Positions 37,424-46,967 of a DNA stretch of 54,298 nucleotides are shown one piece after another. The first letter of the stretch is position 1. Every line of letters starts with the position of its first letter. The stretch covers positions 1-54,298 of the forward strand of contig JABDGY010000008.1 in NCBI GenBank assembly GCA_013285805.1, given 5' to 3'. The notes beneath the pieces are model-generated. The model was given only the letters and a program-made list of their open reading frames with translations, made no database searches and was not told where the DNA came from. This DNA comes from Bacteroidota bacterium. GTDB taxonomy: Bacteria; Bacteroidota; Bacteroidia; JABEUT01. A program made the position numbers and the translations under genes.

Positions 37424-37456
37424 CAAATATATATTTATTATTCTGATTTAAACAAA
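37424..37456 (-). promoter_or_regulatory. Promoter of the TetR-TolC-HlyD-ABC operon
   Basis: On the minus strand TTTG (37456-37453) is followed after 21 bases by a perfect -7 box TATATTTG (37431-37424). Transcription would start close to the regulator ATG, leaving a very short leader. I found no clear long operator palindrome. Confidence 0.6.
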
Positions 37457-37598
37457 TGATTAAAACAGAAAATCAATATTTTCGACGAACAACTGGTTTA
37501 TATCGACCAATTATTAGCTCTTCTGTTCTTAAGAAAAGATAATTACCTGGAATATTGCTGATTTATGCCTAATTAAAAATTACTTGTCAATTTTTCGG

Positions 37599-37629
37599 TT
37601 GTATGGTATTCTGCCATAGGCTAATTTTG
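37599..37629 (+). promoter_or_regulatory. Promoter of ada
   Basis: TTG (37599-37601), a 20-base spacer, then a perfect TAATTTTG box (37622-37629) fit the Bacteroidota TTG-N17-23-TAnnTTTG consensus. It lies 34 bases before the preferred ada start. Confidence 0.65.
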
Positions 37630-37663
37630 CCTCAAATTAGTTATTGTGCTTACTAACGATATA

Positions 37664-38698
37664 ATGTATAAGGCTCTCTTAGAGAAAGACTCTTCTTATG
37701 AGGGGTTATTTATTGCAGGGGTAAAGACAACAGGCATATTCTGTCGCCCCACCTGCACCGCACGTAAGCCCAAACCTGAAAACGTAGAATTCTTTAAAGA
37801 CATAAAAGAAGCTATTGCCCATGGTTACAGGCCATGCAAAACATGCTCTCCCTTGGAAAAACTGGGAGCTACCCCAGCACATATTAAAGAACTGCTTATT
37901 GAATTAAGTGAACACCCGGCCATAAAAATTAATGATGCCTTATTACGTTCCCGGGGTTTAGAGCCCAATGCATTGCGTCGCTGGTTTAAAAAGAATCATG
38001 GCATTACTTTCCAGGCATACCAGCGCATGTTACGTATCAATTCTGCATTTACCAAAATTCAGCAAGGCGAAACTGTTACTGCTGCTGCATACGATTCAGG
38101 GTATGAATCATTGAGCGGTTTTAACGACTCTTTCAAATCTGCACTAGGTGTAGCTCCCTCGAAAAGCAAAGATAAAATGGTTATAACCATTACCCGTTTC
38201 GAAACCCCATTGGGCCCCATGTTTGCCGGGGCAACCGATGAAGGAATATGCATGCTGGAATTTACCGACAGAAGAATGCTGGAAACAGAATTCAAATCGC
38301 TGGCTAAAGATTTAAACGCCACCATTCTGCAAGGCGAACACAAGTATTTTCCCCAATTACAAAAGGAACTTGTGGAATATTTCGAAAACAAACGCAAAGA
38401 ATTTACAGTGCCCCTGCATCTGATTGGAACTCCCTTCCAGAAAGAGGTATGGGAAGAGTTATTGCGCATACCCTATGGCACCACTCGCTCATATAAACAG
38501 CAATCCATTGCCATAAAGAAGCTCGATGCAATAAGAGCCGTAGCCAGTGCAAATGGCATGAATAAAATTGCAATAATAGTGCCTTGCCACCGGGTTATTG
38601 GCGAAGATGGAAGCCTTACTGGCTATGGGGGCGGGCTGTGGAGGAAGAAATGGCTGCTTAATTTGGAAAGCGGGCAGTTAACATTAAATGCATTTTAG
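37664..38698 (+). CDS. ada: Ada: methylphosphotriester-sensing regulator and O6-methylguanine-DNA methyltransferase
   Basis: 344 residues from the ATG at 37664, which matches the usual Ada beginning (M-Y-K-A-L-L); a GTG six codons earlier is possible. The N-terminal zinc module has Cys27 and Cys31 (F-C-R-P-T-C) and Cys58 and Cys61 (C-K-T-C). Cys27 would accept a methyl from a DNA phosphotriester and switch on the AraC-type helix-turn-helix (about 75-175). The C-terminal domain takes methyl from O6-methylguanine on Cys308 (I-V-P-C-H-R-V-I-G). It thus senses and repairs DNA alkylation. No AlkA or AlkB gene adjoins it; a GNAT gene follows directly. Confidence 0.95.
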   Translation: MYKALLEKDSSYEGLFIAGVKTTGIFCRPTCTARKPKPENVEFFKDIKEAIAHGYRPCKTCSPLEKLGATPAHIKELLIELSEHPAIKINDALLRSRGLEPNALRRWFKKNHGITFQAYQRMLRINSAFTKIQQGETVTAAAYDSGYESLSGFNDSFKSALGVAPSKSKDKMVITITRFETPLGPMFAGATDEGICMLEFTDRRMLETEFKSLAKDLNATILQGEHKYFPQLQKELVEYFENKRKEFTVPLHLIGTPFQKEVWEELLRIPYGTTRSYKQQSIAIKKLDAIRAVASANGMNKIAIIVPCHRVIGEDGSLTGYGGGLWRKKWLLNLESGQLTLNAF

Positions 38699-38699
38699 T

Positions 38700-39185
38700 A
38701 TGAGTTTTTCAATACGGGAAATAGAAAAAACAGACAATGAAACCATTCGGCAGGTTATACGCACTGTGCTTGAAGAACATGGTGTAACCATGCCAGGAAC
38801 TGCATATTACGATGACAGCCTGAACCACATGCATGAATCATATACAGGTGGAAACAAGATTTACTACCTCGGAATTATTGATGACGAGATAGCCGGTGGT
38901 GCCGGTATATTTCCTACCGAGGGCCTGCCTGCTGACACCTGCGAACTGGTTAAAATGTACTTGCTACCCCAGGCAAGAGGCTTAGGGCTTGGGAAAGCAT
39001 TGGTAAATAAATGCCTTGATTTTGCTACTGCCCATGGTTACAAAAAGATTTACCTTGAAACTATGCCCGAACTGCAAAATGCGGTACATATGTATGAAAA
39101 AATGGGTTTCAACCTGTTAAAGGGCCCAATGGGTAATACGGGCCACTTTGCCTGTACCCTGCGTATGCTAAAGAATATCAGCTAA
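38700..39185 (+). CDS. GNAT-family N-acetyltransferase
   Basis: 161 residues from the ATG at 38700, directly after the ada stop; an ATG at 38688 would overlap ada and is less typical (M-S-F-S-I-R-E-I-E is a standard GNAT start). The acetyl-CoA site reads L-L-P-Q-A-R-G-L-G-L-G-K-A-L (about residues 85-98), and the C-terminal motif is Y-E-K-M-G-F. Substrate unknown; cotranscription with ada suggests a link to the alkylation response (inference). Confidence 0.88.
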   Translation: MSFSIREIEKTDNETIRQVIRTVLEEHGVTMPGTAYYDDSLNHMHESYTGGNKIYYLGIIDDEIAGGAGIFPTEGLPADTCELVKMYLLPQARGLGLGKALVNKCLDFATAHGYKKIYLETMPELQNAVHMYEKMGFNLLKGPMGNTGHFACTLRMLKNIS

Positions 39186-39352
39186 CTACAGCACTTATTC
39201 CCGTTTTATTTAAGCCCTGGCAAATGCGTTAAGGCCATTTCACCGCCTTCTAGCTCTTTCATTAACATGCTGATAAACGGCAAGATAGCTTGGCAGAGAA
39301 GAAAATTGTTACATTAGAGGTTTAAAAATTTACGACTCCTCCTTTATAACAC

Positions 39353-42300
39353 ATGGAAAATAAAACACGTTTATTTACAGCAGGCACATTATTGTTCTTT
39401 CTTACAACCGGCACAATATTGAATGCCCAAAAAGAAGTTAAGCTTGTCAACTCGGGTGAAATACTTCAAAGAGGTTCTGATTTAATGGATTCAGGCAAAT
39501 ACGATGAAGCATCGGCATTGTATGAACAGGTTTCCCGGAACGATACCAACTATATGATGTGCGTTTATAAAGATGTGCTAAGCCGTATATCTGCAGGGGA
39601 AGACAGCGCGGCTATACCCTTATGCAGGAAAGATATTGCACTAAATACTGAGTACACCCCTGCATGTTATAAATTCCTTTGCGATGCTTACACCGACCTG
39701 GAGAAATACGACGATGCCGTTAAGCTTATGCAGGACACCGTTATTCCTAAATATCCTACCCTTTACTACTTACATTATTCTTTAGGCCTTGCCTATTATA
39801 AATCGCACCGGTACGACAGCGCTATTGCATGCTTTGAACGGTCAATTACACTTAATGTTTTTGATGCTTCCAGCCATTATTACCTTGGCAAATGCTGCCT
39901 TGAACAAGGACGTATGATACCGGCTCTTTTATCATTCCAGTTCTATTTGCTTTTAGAACCGCTTTCTACCCGTTCTTTTGCCACCATTCAACTTATAGAA
40001 CAGGTTAGCGAAGGAAAATACGATTACAATAAAGCTACCATGGTTGACCCTTCAAAATACCATGACGATGATTTCCAGGACCTTGACCTTATTATTAAAT
40101 CGAAGGTGGCTTTGAATGATGATTATAAGGCCAAGACAAAAATTTCATACGGCGTTATTAAGCAGTGCCAGTTGTTTATGGAAAAGCTTACCTATACGGC
40201 CAAGAGCGGTAATTTCTGGATGGAAACTTATGTGCCTTTCTTTGTAGCCTTGCAGAAAAACGACTACTTTGAACCTTATGCCTATTTCATTGTTGGCTCT
40301 ATAAACAATGATGATTTGCAAAAGGATATTGCAAAAGAAAAAAGGAAGATAGACGATTTTACTACCTGGGCCGGAAAGCAGATAAGAGATTCGAGGAATA
40401 CTAAAGAAGTAATGGTTGATGGTAAGAAAAAAACCATGTCGTATGTTTATTACGATAACCATGTAACGGAAGCCATGGGGGAAGAAAATTCAAAACAGAA
40501 AAGCGTTGGGGAATGGACCATATACAACCAGTTTACCGGTACCCTTGAAGCGAAAGGTGTTTTTAACGATAATGGCGAGCGAGACGGGCAATGGGTATCC
40601 TATTACTATAACGGAGTAATGAAGGAACGCACCAATTACAAAAATGGTAAACGTGAAGGTTTATCCGAATCGTGGTACGTGAATGGGGCGCAAAAAGCCA
40701 CTTATAATTTCCAGGACGATAAACTGAGCGGAGATGCGAAAGAATTTACTTCGTCGGGTACACCCAGTACTGTTGGCGCTTATAAAAATGATAAACCTAC
40801 TGGTGCGGCAACTGTTTATTACAGCAATGGTAAACAACATTACCTGGTAAATTATTCTGATATAGGCCTTGACGGAGAACAGAAGGAATATTACCTGAAT
40901 GGCCAGCAGCAGCTTTCTTCCAACTATAAAAATGGCAAGAAAAACGGCGCATTTACGGAATACTGGTCAAACGGTAAGGTAGAAGACCAGGGCGCATACA
41001 AAGACGATAACCCTGTTGGCGAATGGAAATATTATTACCGCGATGGCTCCTTGCATAAAGATGGTTCATTTAACAACGATGGCAAGTCTATTGATACATG
41101 GACAACCTATTACAGGAATGGCAAAAAATCGGAGGAAATAAATTACAACAAAACAGGCGATTTGAATGGTTCCGATATACTTTATGATGATGACGGAATT
41201 AAAGATGCCGACTTTGAATACCGCAACGGTACATTGCAGGGCATGCAGTTTTTCGATAAAAGCGGCAAGGTAACCGTCGACAAAAAATCATCGGGTGGTA
41301 AATTGGCGTATGAGAATTATTATGCCAGCGGTATTAAATACAGTGAAGGTGATATGACGAACGGCAAGCGCTCGGGCCATTGGAAGTTTTATTCCAATAC
41401 CGGCCTTCTTTCCAGTGAAGAAAATTATAAAGATGGTTTGTTGAGTGGCATGAGAATGGAATATTACCTCGACGGAAAAGTGAAAGATTCGTTGAACTAT
41501 TCGAATGACATGGCCAACGGGCTATACCATGCATACTATGAAAACGGGCAACTGAAATCGACCGGCTGGTATGTAGACGGGCAGGAAGAAGGCGACTGGT
41601 ATTTCTATAACCAGCGCGGCGCCGTGAGCAACCACCGTTACTTTCTTCGCAATCAAATTTATGGCTATGCCGATTATTACGATGTTAACGGCCGCTTATC
41701 AGCCGAAGAATATACCAACCCGCTGGGTTATTTTGACAAGGCATGGCTTTACGACAGCACCGGAACCAAAGTAGTGTTTTCCTATGCTTCTGACAAAGGA
41801 AATGGTAACTATAAACCTACCTATAGTAACGGACAGGTAAAGTTTGACCGCACCTATGTAGCGGGTAATTCCGACGGGCCTGAAAAGTCGTATTACCCTG
41901 ATGGAAAGGTATCTCTTGAATGCACTTATGTATCCGATAACCTGCAGGGAAAATATACCGCTTATTATGATAATGGTAGCATAAGAGAAGTAAATAATTA
42001 CGACCTGGGGTATTTAGACGGAACCACCCACAGCTATTACCGCAACGGCAAACTAAGGAATGAGAATAATTATTCTGAAGGAGACCTAGACGGACCGTTT
42101 TCGGAATATTATGAAGATGGCCGCATAAAACGCACCGGCTATGATGTAGACGGAAGCATAACCGGGGAATCGAGGAGATACTTTGAGGACAGTGTTTTAT
42201 ATTGCGTTACCTGGTATAAGAGCGATGTAATTACAGGTTATTCATACCCGGGTAAAGATGGCAAACTTGTTCCGACAATTAATGTAGATAAGGGAACCTG

Positions 42301-42664
42301 CAATGTGGTGTGCTACTATGCTAACGGAGCAAAAGCGCTTGAAAACACATACACTAATGGAGAACTTAACGGGAAAAGAACAACCTATACCCCCGACGGT
42401 AAAGTATATATAGAAGAGAATTATTCCTGGGGTAATGAGGAAGGCCCTCAGAAGTTTTACTACAAAAGCGGCAAGTTGAAGTCGGAAGAAAATTACTCTA
42501 TGGGCAATAAAGACGGGGTTTGCCGTTATTATTATGAGACCGGAAAATTAGAACACGAGGAATATTGGGTGCTGGGCAACCGCCAGGGCACTTTTAAGTA
42601 TTACGATAAGATGGGAAAGCTTCTTAAAACTGAGGTATATTATAACGACAGTCGTCTACAATAA
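39353..42664 (+). CDS. Exported TPR protein with about 30 tandem MORN_2 (YwqK-type) repeats
   Basis: 1103 residues. A signal peptide (ending I-L-N-A-Q, about 25) is followed by TPR-like helices (about 30-240; L-G-L-A-Y-Y-K-S-H-R-Y-D-S-A-I and similar), a linker (to 385), then from Gly386 to the end about 30 repeats of roughly 24 residues with the core G-x-x-x-x-Y-Y-x-N-G-K-x-x-x-x-x-x-Y-x-x-G. This is the MORN_2 / 'YwqK family antitoxin' repeat, which forms a long beta-ribbon. A few units (about 590-680 and 740-790) are worn. The protein is presumably periplasmic or surface-exposed. Only 5 bases separate it from the next gene. Function unknown; no toxin partner is evident. Confidence 0.9.
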   Translation: MENKTRLFTAGTLLFFLTTGTILNAQKEVKLVNSGEILQRGSDLMDSGKYDEASALYEQVSRNDTNYMMCVYKDVLSRISAGEDSAAIPLCRKDIALNTEYTPACYKFLCDAYTDLEKYDDAVKLMQDTVIPKYPTLYYLHYSLGLAYYKSHRYDSAIACFERSITLNVFDASSHYYLGKCCLEQGRMIPALLSFQFYLLLEPLSTRSFATIQLIEQVSEGKYDYNKATMVDPSKYHDDDFQDLDLIIKSKVALNDDYKAKTKISYGVIKQCQLFMEKLTYTAKSGNFWMETYVPFFVALQKNDYFEPYAYFIVGSINNDDLQKDIAKEKRKIDDFTTWAGKQIRDSRNTKEVMVDGKKKTMSYVYYDNHVTEAMGEENSKQKSVGEWTIYNQFTGTLEAKGVFNDNGERDGQWVSYYYNGVMKERTNYKNGKREGLSESWYVNGAQKATYNFQDDKLSGDAKEFTSSGTPSTVGAYKNDKPTGAATVYYSNGKQHYLVNYSDIGLDGEQKEYYLNGQQQLSSNYKNGKKNGAFTEYWSNGKVEDQGAYKDDNPVGEWKYYYRDGSLHKDGSFNNDGKSIDTWTTYYRNGKKSEEINYNKTGDLNGSDILYDDDGIKDADFEYRNGTLQGMQFFDKSGKVTVDKKSSGGKLAYENYYASGIKYSEGDMTNGKRSGHWKFYSNTGLLSSEENYKDGLLSGMRMEYYLDGKVKDSLNYSNDMANGLYHAYYENGQLKSTGWYVDGQEEGDWYFYNQRGAVSNHRYFLRNQIYGYADYYDVNGRLSAEEYTNPLGYFDKAWLYDSTGTKVVFSYASDKGNGNYKPTYSNGQVKFDRTYVAGNSDGPEKSYYPDGKVSLECTYVSDNLQGKYTAYYDNGSIREVNNYDLGYLDGTTHSYYRNGKLRNENNYSEGDLDGPFSEYYEDGRIKRTGYDVDGSITGESRRYFEDSVLYCVTWYKSDVITGYSYPGKDGKLVPTINVDKGTCNVVCYYANGAKALENTYTNGELNGKRTTYTPDGKVYIEENYSWGNEEGPQKFYYKSGKLKSEENYSMGNKDGVCRYYYETGKLEHEEYWVLGNRQGTFKYYDKMGKLLKTEVYYNDSRLQ

Positions 42665-42669
42665 CGCAT

Positions 42670-44619
42670 ATGCATTTTAAACGCAACATAGTAACTCTGG
42701 CAGGGTTAACTCTCTGCGCTTTATCATTATTACCTGCGACAAACGCATTGGCACAGAAAGATGATATTTATGCCCAGTTGCGTAAGAAATACGCCGATGA
42801 AAATGCAGTATATGTTTCGCGTAAAGAGGATGTTGAAATTAAGTTCGAGAAGGACCAACCCATGATTTACACTAATACATACGAAGACCTTTTAATGCTT
42901 ACCGATAAAACTTCGGAATATATTGACCGCAGTGTTTACTGGTCGAGTTTTTCAGATATACAGGACCTGGATGTACGAACTATGGTGCCCGATGGCAGCC
43001 ATTATAAAGCCCTTAAGGTAAAAGACTTCCAGAAGACCAATGAATTTTCGGAAGGCACTTTTTATGACGATGCCCGTTCGTATAAATTTATATACCCCGG
43101 GGTGGTAAACGGCGCCCGCGAAGTTCTTTCTTACACCGAGAAATTGAAAGACCCTCATCTCTTCGGCCATTTTTATTTCAGTTCATTTGCCCCTGAAGAA
43201 GATGTGGAATACTCTGTTACTTTTCCTTCGAACGTTAAAATACATTACAAGCTTTTTAACGTAAAGGACAGCACATTGCAGTTTACATCGAAAGTAAGCG
43301 GTAAAAGCACCACCTATACCTGGAAAATGCATGGTGTAAAGAAACTTAAGATAGATGAAGATGCCGCAAATCTTAGTTACTATATACCCGGTGTAATTGT
43401 TCTTATTGACCAGTACACCGACAAGGATGGAAAAGTTGTAAGGGTACTTGGAGACACCAACGATTTGTATAACTGGTATTATGGCCTGGTTAAAGATGTA
43501 AACAAAACTGTTTCACCCGAACTGAAAGCCGTGGTTGATTCCATTACAGAGGGCGTTACCGATAGCCTGGAAAAAGTAAGGCGTATATTTTACTGGGTAC
43601 AAAACCAGATAACCTATATTGCTTATGAAGACAGCCTTGGCGGTTTTGTGCCGCGTGAGGCATCGTTGGTTTGTTCACGCCGCTTCGGAGATTGTAAAGA
43701 TATGGCCACCACGCTCACAGAAATGATACGCGCGGCAGGATTGCAGGCTTACCAGGTATGGATAGGCACACGGGATATTCCATACACCTTTGCCGATGTG
43801 CCTGCGCCTATGGCCACCAACCACATGATATGCGCCTATGTGCAGGATGGAAAATATTATTTCCTCGATGCCACGGGCAAACATTCCCCGTTTGATTTTC
43901 CAACATCAATGATACAAGGTAAGCAGGCTCTGGTAGGTATGGGCGAAGGGAAATACCGCATTGTGCCTGTGCCTGTTATGGATACTGCACGTAATATATA
44001 TACCGATAGCGTGCACATGAGCCTCGACCAGGCTATGATAAAAGGCTCGGGCAGGGTGAGCGCTAACGGGTATGATAAAATTATAATGGGATGGAGGTTG
44101 CAAAACGTTGATAAGAAAAACGAACATACGTATATGACAGGCCTTTTACAGAAAGGCAATAACAAGTTTAATTTAGACAGCTATTCATTCGACAACCTTA
44201 CTAACCTTGATAAGGACCTGCAGATTAACTATAATTTCAGCCTGAGTGATTATGCGCAGAAAAACGGAAACGAGCTATACATAAATATGCAGCTTGAGAA
44301 AACGCTCATGAACGACTTGCTGCAACCCGACCGGGAAGCGCCTAAAGAAATTGAATTCAAACATATTGACAAGGGTATTAATACCCTTGAAATACCTGCA
44401 GGCTATAAGGTATCGTACCTGCCTGAGAGCACAAGCTATAATGGCCCGCTGGGTGGTTTTAAAATAAGTTATTACACAAAGGGTAACACAATTGTAAACG
44501 AGAGCTATATTTACATCAACACACTGATGGTTTATCCTAAAGATTTCCAGGAGTGGAACAAAATGATACGCTCGCTGAGCCGCGCTTACAATGAATCTGT
44601 TACTCTTATAAAACAATAA
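42670..44619 (+). CDS. DUF3857 protein with intact transglutaminase-like domain
   Basis: 649 residues. A signal peptide (to about residue 29, A-L-A-Q) precedes a DUF3857 beta-domain (about 50-235), then a transglutaminase/protease-like fold (about 295-415) and a C-terminal beta region (DUF2569-like position, 430-649). The thiol triad is complete: Cys342 in R-F-G-D-C-K-D-M-A, His385 in T-N-H-M-I and Asp400 in F-L-D-A-T-G. Such envelope proteins could crosslink or cut proteins, but no substrate is known. The next gene encodes a paralogue that lacks the triad. Confidence 0.9.
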   Translation: MHFKRNIVTLAGLTLCALSLLPATNALAQKDDIYAQLRKKYADENAVYVSRKEDVEIKFEKDQPMIYTNTYEDLLMLTDKTSEYIDRSVYWSSFSDIQDLDVRTMVPDGSHYKALKVKDFQKTNEFSEGTFYDDARSYKFIYPGVVNGAREVLSYTEKLKDPHLFGHFYFSSFAPEEDVEYSVTFPSNVKIHYKLFNVKDSTLQFTSKVSGKSTTYTWKMHGVKKLKIDEDAANLSYYIPGVIVLIDQYTDKDGKVVRVLGDTNDLYNWYYGLVKDVNKTVSPELKAVVDSITEGVTDSLEKVRRIFYWVQNQITYIAYEDSLGGFVPREASLVCSRRFGDCKDMATTLTEMIRAAGLQAYQVWIGTRDIPYTFADVPAPMATNHMICAYVQDGKYYFLDATGKHSPFDFPTSMIQGKQALVGMGEGKYRIVPVPVMDTARNIYTDSVHMSLDQAMIKGSGRVSANGYDKIIMGWRLQNVDKKNEHTYMTGLLQKGNNKFNLDSYSFDNLTNLDKDLQINYNFSLSDYAQKNGNELYINMQLEKTLMNDLLQPDREAPKEIEFKHIDKGINTLEIPAGYKVSYLPESTSYNGPLGGFKISYYTKGNTIVNESYIYINTLMVYPKDFQEWNKMIRSLSRAYNESVTLIKQ

Positions 44620-44629
44620 AATACCCTTT

Positions 44630-46633
44630 ATGCTCCGTAAACTTTCTGTCTGCCTGCTGGCCATTTTTGTCTCTGTAAATTTATATGCCCAAAGCAGTTT
44701 ATTCGACACCCACCCCGACCCTGAATACAAAAGCTATCATTGGGATGAAGCCCCTCACCTGCACGACCTTACTGCCGATGAAGAGAAGCGCAACGAGGTG
44801 GTGATAAAAGATAAACGCATTTTAGAATATGCTTACAACGAGCACGATTCACTTGTAATGTATATAACCCACCATTACATTGTTCGTGTAAACTCCGACA
44901 AGTCTATTGAAGAAAATAATACTGTATACATTCCCTTGGGCGACGGAGTAAAAGTTGTTGATGTGCAGGCGCGCGCCATAAGCAAGGAAGGTAAGATTAC
45001 CAACCTTGACCCCAAGAATGTTAAGAACGTAGATAATTATGAAAACCTTGGCCCGTTCCGGATTTTTGCCATTGACGGTATTGAACTAGGAAGTGAAGTG
45101 GAATACCTGTATACCGTAAAGCGCCCTTATCGTATTTCAGGTGAGGAATATGTAAGGCGTACAGCTTTGCACAAAGATTTATGCGTAGATATTTACTCAC
45201 CTACTTACCTGGTATTCCTGGCAAAAAGCTACAATGGTTTCCCCGATGTGAAGGTAGATTCATCTAAGACAACCAAGCGCCACATTTATGCGGAAGGGCA
45301 CGATGTGGAAGGTTTCGACCATGAAGAATTTTCGGCAGAAGATGGCGCGCTCATGCGACTTGAATATCTCATTGCATACAATAAAGGACGTGATGCCGAT
45401 ACTCGCCTTTATTCATACAGCGATTTCTGCCAGCGATTGTTCGACCTGCTGAATAAAAGTATTACCAAGCAGGATACTAAAACAGCGGAGAAAGTGGTTG
45501 ACACTATGAAAATTAAAAACCTGGGCGATGAGGATAAAATACGCTACATAGAAAGCCGCCTTAAGAATAGCATTGCCATTAAAGAAGACGTGCCCGATGA
45601 TAAAGCCATGTCCTTGCCCGATGTATTTAAAGACCATGTTACAAGTGAATATGGAGCCCTTAAATTATATAATATGATTTTTGATGCTGCCGGAATAAAG
45701 TATGAACTGGTATCTACATCCGATCGTTTTGATAAAGCATTCGATGGCGACTTTGATACATGGACCTACCTGCAGAAGTTCGTCTATTACTTCCCTTCCA
45801 CCGGCGACTATATAGCCCCAACAGAAGCAGCATATCGTTACGGTTTCATTCCTTTTAACTGGACATGCCAGAAAGGGTTTTTTATGCATTCTATAACCAT
45901 TGGTAAAGATGTGCAGACAGGTGTTGGTAAGGTTAAAGACATACCCTGCAACGACTACAAAAAAAGCATGAACGTGCTAAATGCCGATTGTAAGTTCGAC
46001 TTTGATATGGGTGTGGTGAATATGCATTATAAAATAAGTACTACCGGTTATGAGGCTTTAGGTATGGCGCAACCTTATTACGGCTATCTCTCGGACCAGG
46101 ACAGAAAAGACTTTTCTACCAAGGTCTTCCAGGGCTATTTCCAGGATTCTAAACCGACTAATATAAAGGTATCTGGGTACGACGAAAAAGACATTTTACG
46201 TAACCCGTTTGTGGTTGAAGCCGACTTAAGCACTAACACAGTGTTGGAAAAAACAGGCAACAAATACCTGTTTAAAATAGGGCAGATAATTGGCCCGCAA
46301 AGTCAACTTTATCGCGATACCGTTCGCCATACCCCAATCGAAAACCAATTCAACCATGGCTACCACCGCGAAATTTCTTTCCAGGTACCCGAAGGGTATA
46401 AAGTAACCAACCTAGACGCAGCTAATATGGATGTGTACGATGGAAAGGCCACCGATGCACATACATTAGAGTTTCATTCATACTATAAAATTGATGGCGA
46501 TAAAGTAACTGTGTATTGCGATGAATATTATTCGCAATTACGTTACCCGATAAACATGTATGACGTATTCCGCAATGTAATTAATGCCTCAGCCGATTTT
46601 AACAAAATTGTGCTGGTGCTGGAAAAGAAATAA
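44630..46633 (+). CDS. DUF3857 protein with degenerate transglutaminase-like domain
   Basis: 667 residues with a signal peptide (ending N-L-Y-A-Q, residue 22) and a DUF3857 domain (about 60-235). By eye alignment the following region keeps the transglutaminase fold (A-L-K-L-Y-N-M-I-F-D-A-A-G-I against A-T-T-L-T-E-M-I-R-A-A-G-L), but Glu340 stands where the catalytic Cys should be, and the His and Asp motifs are also lost. A binding or regulatory role beside the active paralogue is likely (inference). It starts 10 bases after that gene and overlaps the next by one base. Confidence 0.86.
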   Translation: MLRKLSVCLLAIFVSVNLYAQSSLFDTHPDPEYKSYHWDEAPHLHDLTADEEKRNEVVIKDKRILEYAYNEHDSLVMYITHHYIVRVNSDKSIEENNTVYIPLGDGVKVVDVQARAISKEGKITNLDPKNVKNVDNYENLGPFRIFAIDGIELGSEVEYLYTVKRPYRISGEEYVRRTALHKDLCVDIYSPTYLVFLAKSYNGFPDVKVDSSKTTKRHIYAEGHDVEGFDHEEFSAEDGALMRLEYLIAYNKGRDADTRLYSYSDFCQRLFDLLNKSITKQDTKTAEKVVDTMKIKNLGDEDKIRYIESRLKNSIAIKEDVPDDKAMSLPDVFKDHVTSEYGALKLYNMIFDAAGIKYELVSTSDRFDKAFDGDFDTWTYLQKFVYYFPSTGDYIAPTEAAYRYGFIPFNWTCQKGFFMHSITIGKDVQTGVGKVKDIPCNDYKKSMNVLNADCKFDFDMGVVNMHYKISTTGYEALGMAQPYYGYLSDQDRKDFSTKVFQGYFQDSKPTNIKVSGYDEKDILRNPFVVEADLSTNTVLEKTGNKYLFKIGQIIGPQSQLYRDTVRHTPIENQFNHGYHREISFQVPEGYKVTNLDAANMDVYDGKATDAHTLEFHSYYKIDGDKVTVYCDEYYSQLRYPINMYDVFRNVINASADFNKIVLVLEKK

Positions 46634-46965
46634 TGAACATTGAAGACATACAGGCATTCTGCAAAAAGCTCCCCGGTGTTAAAGAAGATATAAAATGGGG
46701 CGCTGACCTTTGTTTTTGCATAGTAGAAAAAATGTTCTGCGTGGTGCCGCTCGAAGGCGAGCTAAGCATAACCCTTAAAGTGCGCGACGATGAGTTCGAC
46801 GAACTTGTTTCACGCGAAGGAATTATTCCGGCAAAATATTTAGCACGTAATAAATGGATAACAATTAAAGATATTACAGTGCTTAACCGGAAAGAATTGG
46901 AAGGTTATATAAAACAATCGTATGAAATTGTTAAATCTAAACTGCCCCGCAAATTGAGGAAGTAG
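46633..46965 (+). CDS. MmcQ/YjbR-family protein
   Basis: 110 residues. It matches the YjbR fold: I-Q-A-F-C-K-K-L-P-G-V-K-E-D-I-K-W-G near the start, F-C-V-V-P-L-E-G, L-K-V-R-D-D-E-F-D-E-L, P-A-K-Y-L-A-R-N-K-W-I and a C-terminal helix E-G-Y-I-K-Q-S-Y. These small cytoplasmic proteins have a CyaY-like shape and are often called DNA-binding, without much proof. The one-base overlap (TAATG) couples it to the DUF3857 gene. Confidence 0.88.
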   Translation: MNIEDIQAFCKKLPGVKEDIKWGADLCFCIVEKMFCVVPLEGELSITLKVRDDEFDELVSREGIIPAKYLARNKWITIKDITVLNRKELEGYIKQSYEIVKSKLPRKLRK

Positions 46966-46967
46966 TT

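Noticed and set aside
37405-37426. Upstream TTG start for the TetR gene
   Set aside because: It lies within the perfect TATATTTG promoter box; the ATG at 37405 gives a standard TetR N-terminus.
39353-42664. Toxin-antitoxin system suggested by the family name 'YwqK antitoxin'
   Set aside because: The name comes from repeat homology only. The protein is exported and very long, and no toxin gene is adjacent.
44275-44730. Minus-strand frame of 151 codons
   Set aside because: It is antisense to two confidently assigned DUF3857 genes and has no recognisable features.
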